A program made the translations under genes and the position numbers. Below the pieces are notes generated by a model. That model did not search any database, was not told where the DNA came from, and worked only from the letters and a program-made list of their open reading frames with translations. From Hyphomicrobiales bacterium (GTDB lineage Bacteria > Pseudomonadota > Alphaproteobacteria > Rhizobiales > HXMU1428-3), in assembly GCA_021775425.1 (NCBI GenBank), contig JAJFHX010000048.1, forward strand, positions 1 to 45,444: a DNA stretch of 45,444 nt. The letters are read 5' to 3'. The stretch's first letter is position 1; the number at the start of each line of letters is the position of its first letter. This document shows positions 42,700-45,444 of this stretch, in pieces.

Positions 42700-44466
42700 C
42701 TACACAAGCACCTTACCCTCTTCCTTGATTGCGCTTTGCAGGTCTTCCGCTTCAACATCACTGGCCAGAAGCATGTTATTATGCGCCTCACCAGAAGGGA
42801 TCATCGGGAAACAATTTGCAAGTTTTTCAATCCGGCAATCAAACAGCACCGGCTTGTCAGAATTGATCATCTCCATAATCGCATCATCAAGCTCATCAGG
42901 CTTATCAACTCGAATGCCAACCCCGCCATAAGCCTCAGCCAGTTTCACAAAATCAGGCAACGCTTCAGAATAAGAATGTGAATAGCGCCCGCCATGCAAC
43001 AATTCCTGCCACTGACGCACCATGCCCATATATTCATTATTGAGAATGAAAATTTTAATCGGCAATTCATATTGCAGCGCCGTTGACATCTCCTGCATGG
43101 TCATCTGCACAGAGGCTTCACCGGCAATATCAATCACCAGCGCATCCGGGTGCGCAACCTGCACACCAACAGCTGCTGGCAATCCATAGCCCATCGTACC
43201 AAGCCCGCCGGAAGTCATCCACCGGTTCGGTTCTTCAAAACCATAATATTGTGCGGCCCACATCTGGTGCTGGCCAACCTCCTTTGTGATGAAGGTTTTT
43301 CTGTCTTTTGTCAGTTCATATAACCGCTCAATCGCATATTGCGGCATGATGGTCTTTTTGGAAGGCTTGTAGCCAAGGCTCTTTTTTGCCCGCCAGCCAT
43401 CAATCTCTTTCCACCAGGAAGACAGCGCCTTTTTATCAATCTGCTCGGCTTTGTTTTTCCAGATGCGGTACATATCTTCAAGCACATGGCCAACATCACC
43501 GATAATCGGCACATCAACCGGCACCGTTTTATTGATAGACGACGGGTCAATGTCGATATGAATTTTCTTAGAATTTGGCGCAAAAGCATCCAGCCGCCCA
43601 GTGATACGGTCATCAAACCGTGCCCCGACACAAACCATCACATCACAATCATGCATCGCCCAATTGGCCTCATAAGTGCCATGCATACCAAGCATGCCGA
43701 TCCATTGCTTATGGCTCGCCGGAAACGCACCAAGTCCCATCAAAGTGGAAGTAATCGGCGCACCGGTTTTCTTGACAAATTCACGAAGGATATCACAAGC
43801 CTGCGGCCCTGAATTAATCACCCCACCGCCGGTATAAAACAAGGGTTTCTTCGCCCCGGCCAATAGCTTAACCGCTTCACGAATGGCCGCTTGCTCACCC
43901 TTCACAACAGGACGGTAGGTCCGGTGCGTTATTTTTTTCGGGCCGATATAATCGCCCATTGCAAATTGAACATCTTTTGGAATATCAACCACAACCGGGC
44001 CGGGCCGTCCATTCGAAGCCACATAAAACGCTTCGTGCATCACCCGCGCCAGGTCATTAACATCTTTCACCAGATAATTGTGTTTGGTGCAGGGCCGGGT
44101 GATACCAACAGTATCACATTCCTGGAACGCGTCCGTGCCAATCAAATGGCTCGGCACCTGCCCGGTAATACAGACAAGCGGAATTGAATCGAGCAGCGCA
44201 TCTGTCAGCCCGGTCACGGCATTCGTTGCCCCGGGACCAGAAGTAACCAGCAGCACACCAACTTTACCAGTTGATCGCGCATAGCCTTCGGCAGCATGGG
44301 CAGCCCCCTGCTCATGACGCACAAGAATATGCTCAATAGAGTTATTTTCAAATATCGTATCGTAAATCGGCAGTACAGCACCACCAGGATAACCGAATAT
44401 ATGTTCAACCCCTTGATCCAAAAGCGCTTCTAATACCATTTCAGCGCCAGTCATAGTCCGTGACAT
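42700..44466 (-). CDS. ilvI: Acetolactate synthase large catalytic subunit
   Basis: 588 residues. A thiamine-diphosphate enzyme with the catalytic Glu in RHEQGAAHAAEGYAR (about residues 50-64). Further features are GVLLVTSGPGATNAVTGL, ITGQVPSHLIGTDAFQE and GVGARFDDRITG. The C-terminal Mg/ThDP site, normally GDG(S), is IAGEASVQMTMQEM here, with a Glu common in alphaproteobacteria. The length agrees with bacterial AHAS. The ATG has GGAGAGAG just upstream. Confidence 0.97.
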   Translation of the reverse strand: MSRTMTGAEMVLEALLDQGVEHIFGYPGGAVLPIYDTIFENNSIEHILVRHEQGAAHAAEGYARSTGKVGVLLVTSGPGATNAVTGLTDALLDSIPLVCITGQVPSHLIGTDAFQECDTVGITRPCTKHNYLVKDVNDLARVMHEAFYVASNGRPGPVVVDIPKDVQFAMGDYIGPKKITHRTYRPVVKGEQAAIREAVKLLAGAKKPLFYTGGGVINSGPQACDILREFVKKTGAPITSTLMGLGAFPASHKQWIGMLGMHGTYEANWAMHDCDVMVCVGARFDDRITGRLDAFAPNSKKIHIDIDPSSINKTVPVDVPIIGDVGHVLEDMYRIWKNKAEQIDKKALSSWWKEIDGWRAKKSLGYKPSKKTIMPQYAIERLYELTKDRKTFITKEVGQHQMWAAQYYGFEEPNRWMTSGGLGTMGYGLPAAVGVQVAHPDALVIDIAGEASVQMTMQEMSTALQYELPIKIFILNNEYMGMVRQWQELLHGGRYSHSYSEALPDFVKLAEAYGGVGIRVDKPDELDDAIMEMINSDKPVLFDCRIEKLANCFPMIPSGEAHNNMLLASDVEAEDLQSAIKEEGKVLV

Positions 44467-44569
44467 TCACTCTCTCCAACAATTCAAAACAAGCTTCTAC
44501 GTTCATTTGCTCTTTAACGGCCATAGGGCTAAAGTTCAAATGAAGAGTAAAGCAAAAAGGAAGTTCAAT

Positions 44570-44592
44570 TTGTTATTCGCTAAGAATAACAA
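44570..44592 (-). promoter_or_regulatory. Perfect inverted repeat in the ilvI leader
   Basis: TTGTTATTC (44570-44578) and GAATAACAA (44584-44592), five-base loop. It lies about 105 bases before the ilvI ATG. No T-run follows, and no leader peptide rich in Ile, Leu or Val codons was found, so attenuation is not supported. A protein operator is possible. Confidence 0.35.
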
Positions 44593-44660
44593 CCTAACAC
44601 AAAAAAACTGCGCAAAATTCACAGTTGAGCCAGCAACACTACCCAAAGGAATCTCATTGG

Positions 44661-45444
44661 TCAACCATTCTCGTGAATATTTGAAAATATTTTTAGCTTA
44701 TTTCTTTCCAAATATTGCAAATTCAGCCAATTCCACGAAATCATATTACGCCTCAGCCACGTTAATTGTCTTTTTGCATAACGCCGGGTTTGTTGTTGCG
44801 CCCGGCTGACAGCCTCTTCAAGCGTCACTTCACCCTCAAGATGAGCCATCAGCTCAGACACACCCAGCGCCCGAAACATCGGCAACCCATCGGTAGAGAG
44901 TCTACCTTGCTGCGATAAGCTGTGTTTCAAAGCCATAACAGCCCGCACCTCATCCAGCCCGCCTTGCCTCACCATTTCAGCAAAACGCCAGTTGATCCGC
45001 TCATAAAGCACTTCCCGCTCAAATGAGACCACAAACCGGTGTGTGTTGTCCTCACATAATAGTGGCTCCGAGCTTTCCTGCTGCCAGAGTTTTAGCGATC
45101 GTTTTGTGCTTTCAATCACCTCAAGCGCCCGGACAATCCTTTGCGTGTCACCCGGGTTCAGCACTTCTGCCATCAGCGGGTCTTTGTCTACCAGTATCCC
45201 ATGCAGAGTTTCAGATCCGACCCGCTCCGCCTCTGCCCGCCAGTAAGCCCGGATCGAAGGCTCAATCTCCGGCACCTCTGAAAGCCCGTTTAAAAGCGCC
45301 TGAAAATAAAGCCCCGTCCCGCCTACAAAGATCGCCCGCTTACCAAGTTCCTTAATTTCACCCAGCACCCGTGACACATCATCAAGCCACAGCCCGGTAG
45401 AATAGGGCACAACACCACTGATTTGCCCATAAAGCCGGTGCGGA
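44661..45444 (-). CDS. miaA: tRNA dimethylallyltransferase MiaA, N-terminus beyond the window
   Basis: 260 codons are visible, and the frame stays open to the right edge with PHRLYGQISGVVPYSTG before the first in-frame start. MiaA adds the isopentenyl group to A37 of tRNAs that read UNN codons. Family motifs visible are IFVGGTGLYFQALLNGL, DTQRIVRALEV, VRQGGLDEVRAV and the tail TRRYAKRQLTWLRR. The P-loop is in the missing part. The last 25 residues (NLQYLERNKLKIFSNIHENG) extend slightly past the usual end. It is 194 bp upstream of ilvI on the same strand. Confidence 0.95.
   Translation of the reverse strand, partial: PHRLYGQISGVVPYSTGLWLDDVSRVLGEIKELGKRAIFVGGTGLYFQALLNGLSEVPEIEPSIRAYWRAEAERVGSETLHGILVDKDPLMAEVLNPGDTQRIVRALEVIESTKRSLKLWQQESSEPLLCEDNTHRFVVSFEREVLYERINWRFAEMVRQGGLDEVRAVMALKHSLSQQGRLSTDGLPMFRALGVSELMAHLEGEVTLEEAVSRAQQQTRRYAKRQLTWLRRNMISWNWLNLQYLERNKLKIFSNIHENG

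Noticed and set aside
44467..44660. Attenuation leader peptide before ilvI
   Set aside because: No short frame rich in Ile, Leu or Val codons and no terminator hairpin were found.

Overview
This window looks like the chromosome of a flagellated alphaproteobacterium, with the right-hand part of an integrated lambda-like prophage at its left edge. The host assignment rests on sciP, flbD and mucR (cell-cycle and flagellar regulators known from Caulobacter and relatives), a Rhodobacter-type PmtA lipid methyltransferase, GTTC-N7-GTTC LexA boxes and an alphaproteobacterial elongator tRNA-Met. The order or genus cannot be settled from this window.

Positions 1-11508 are the prophage, which is visibly more AT-rich than the host DNA. 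A tyrosine integrase (10359-11429) points at the 3' end of tRNA-Met(CAU), which is intact and is the likely attachment site. The layout is lambda-like. A CI-like repressor and a Cro-like gene diverge from one operator. A leftward early operon with overlapping stop and start codons runs to an O-like initiator (6010-7092), which carries repeated GGTTGCCC octamers next to AT-rich DNA (a candidate origin), and then to a P-like protein. After this comes a probable cargo gene encoding a secreted DctP/DUF900 fusion. Small genes at the left edge lead into late genes outside the window. Repressor operators of the form GTCAAG-N5-CTTGAC lie on both sides of the repressor gene, and the second sits on a promoter facing the integrase operon.

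Positions 11509-14422 hold tRNA-Met, pmtA, mnmA and a repeat-rich intergenic region. Positions 14423-25315 are a flagellar cluster: fliK, flgD, sciP, fliF, fliG, fliH, fliN, flbD and flhA. They build the hook and MS/C ring, and flbD encodes the sigma54 activator. A consensus sigma54 promoter lies in front of sciP, next to a CtrA-like half site. comF and mucR follow.

Positions 27156-32624 contain an apparently monocistronic imuA with two LexA boxes over its promoter, followed by nadABC (de novo NAD synthesis) behind a 21-bp palindrome, and a small membrane protein.

From 32743 to the right end all genes are on the minus strand: a SleB-type cell-wall hydrolase; ppdK with meaB; phzF-like and gamma-glutamylcyclotransferase-like genes; and a branched-chain amino acid group ilvI-ilvH-pdxJ-ilvC downstream of a miaA that runs off the right edge.

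The observations most worth a second look are the DctP/DUF900 fusion in the prophage, the origin-like octamers inside the initiator gene, the paired repressor operators, the sigma54 promoter of sciP, and the SOS-box-controlled imuA that lacks imuB and dnaE2 as neighbours.
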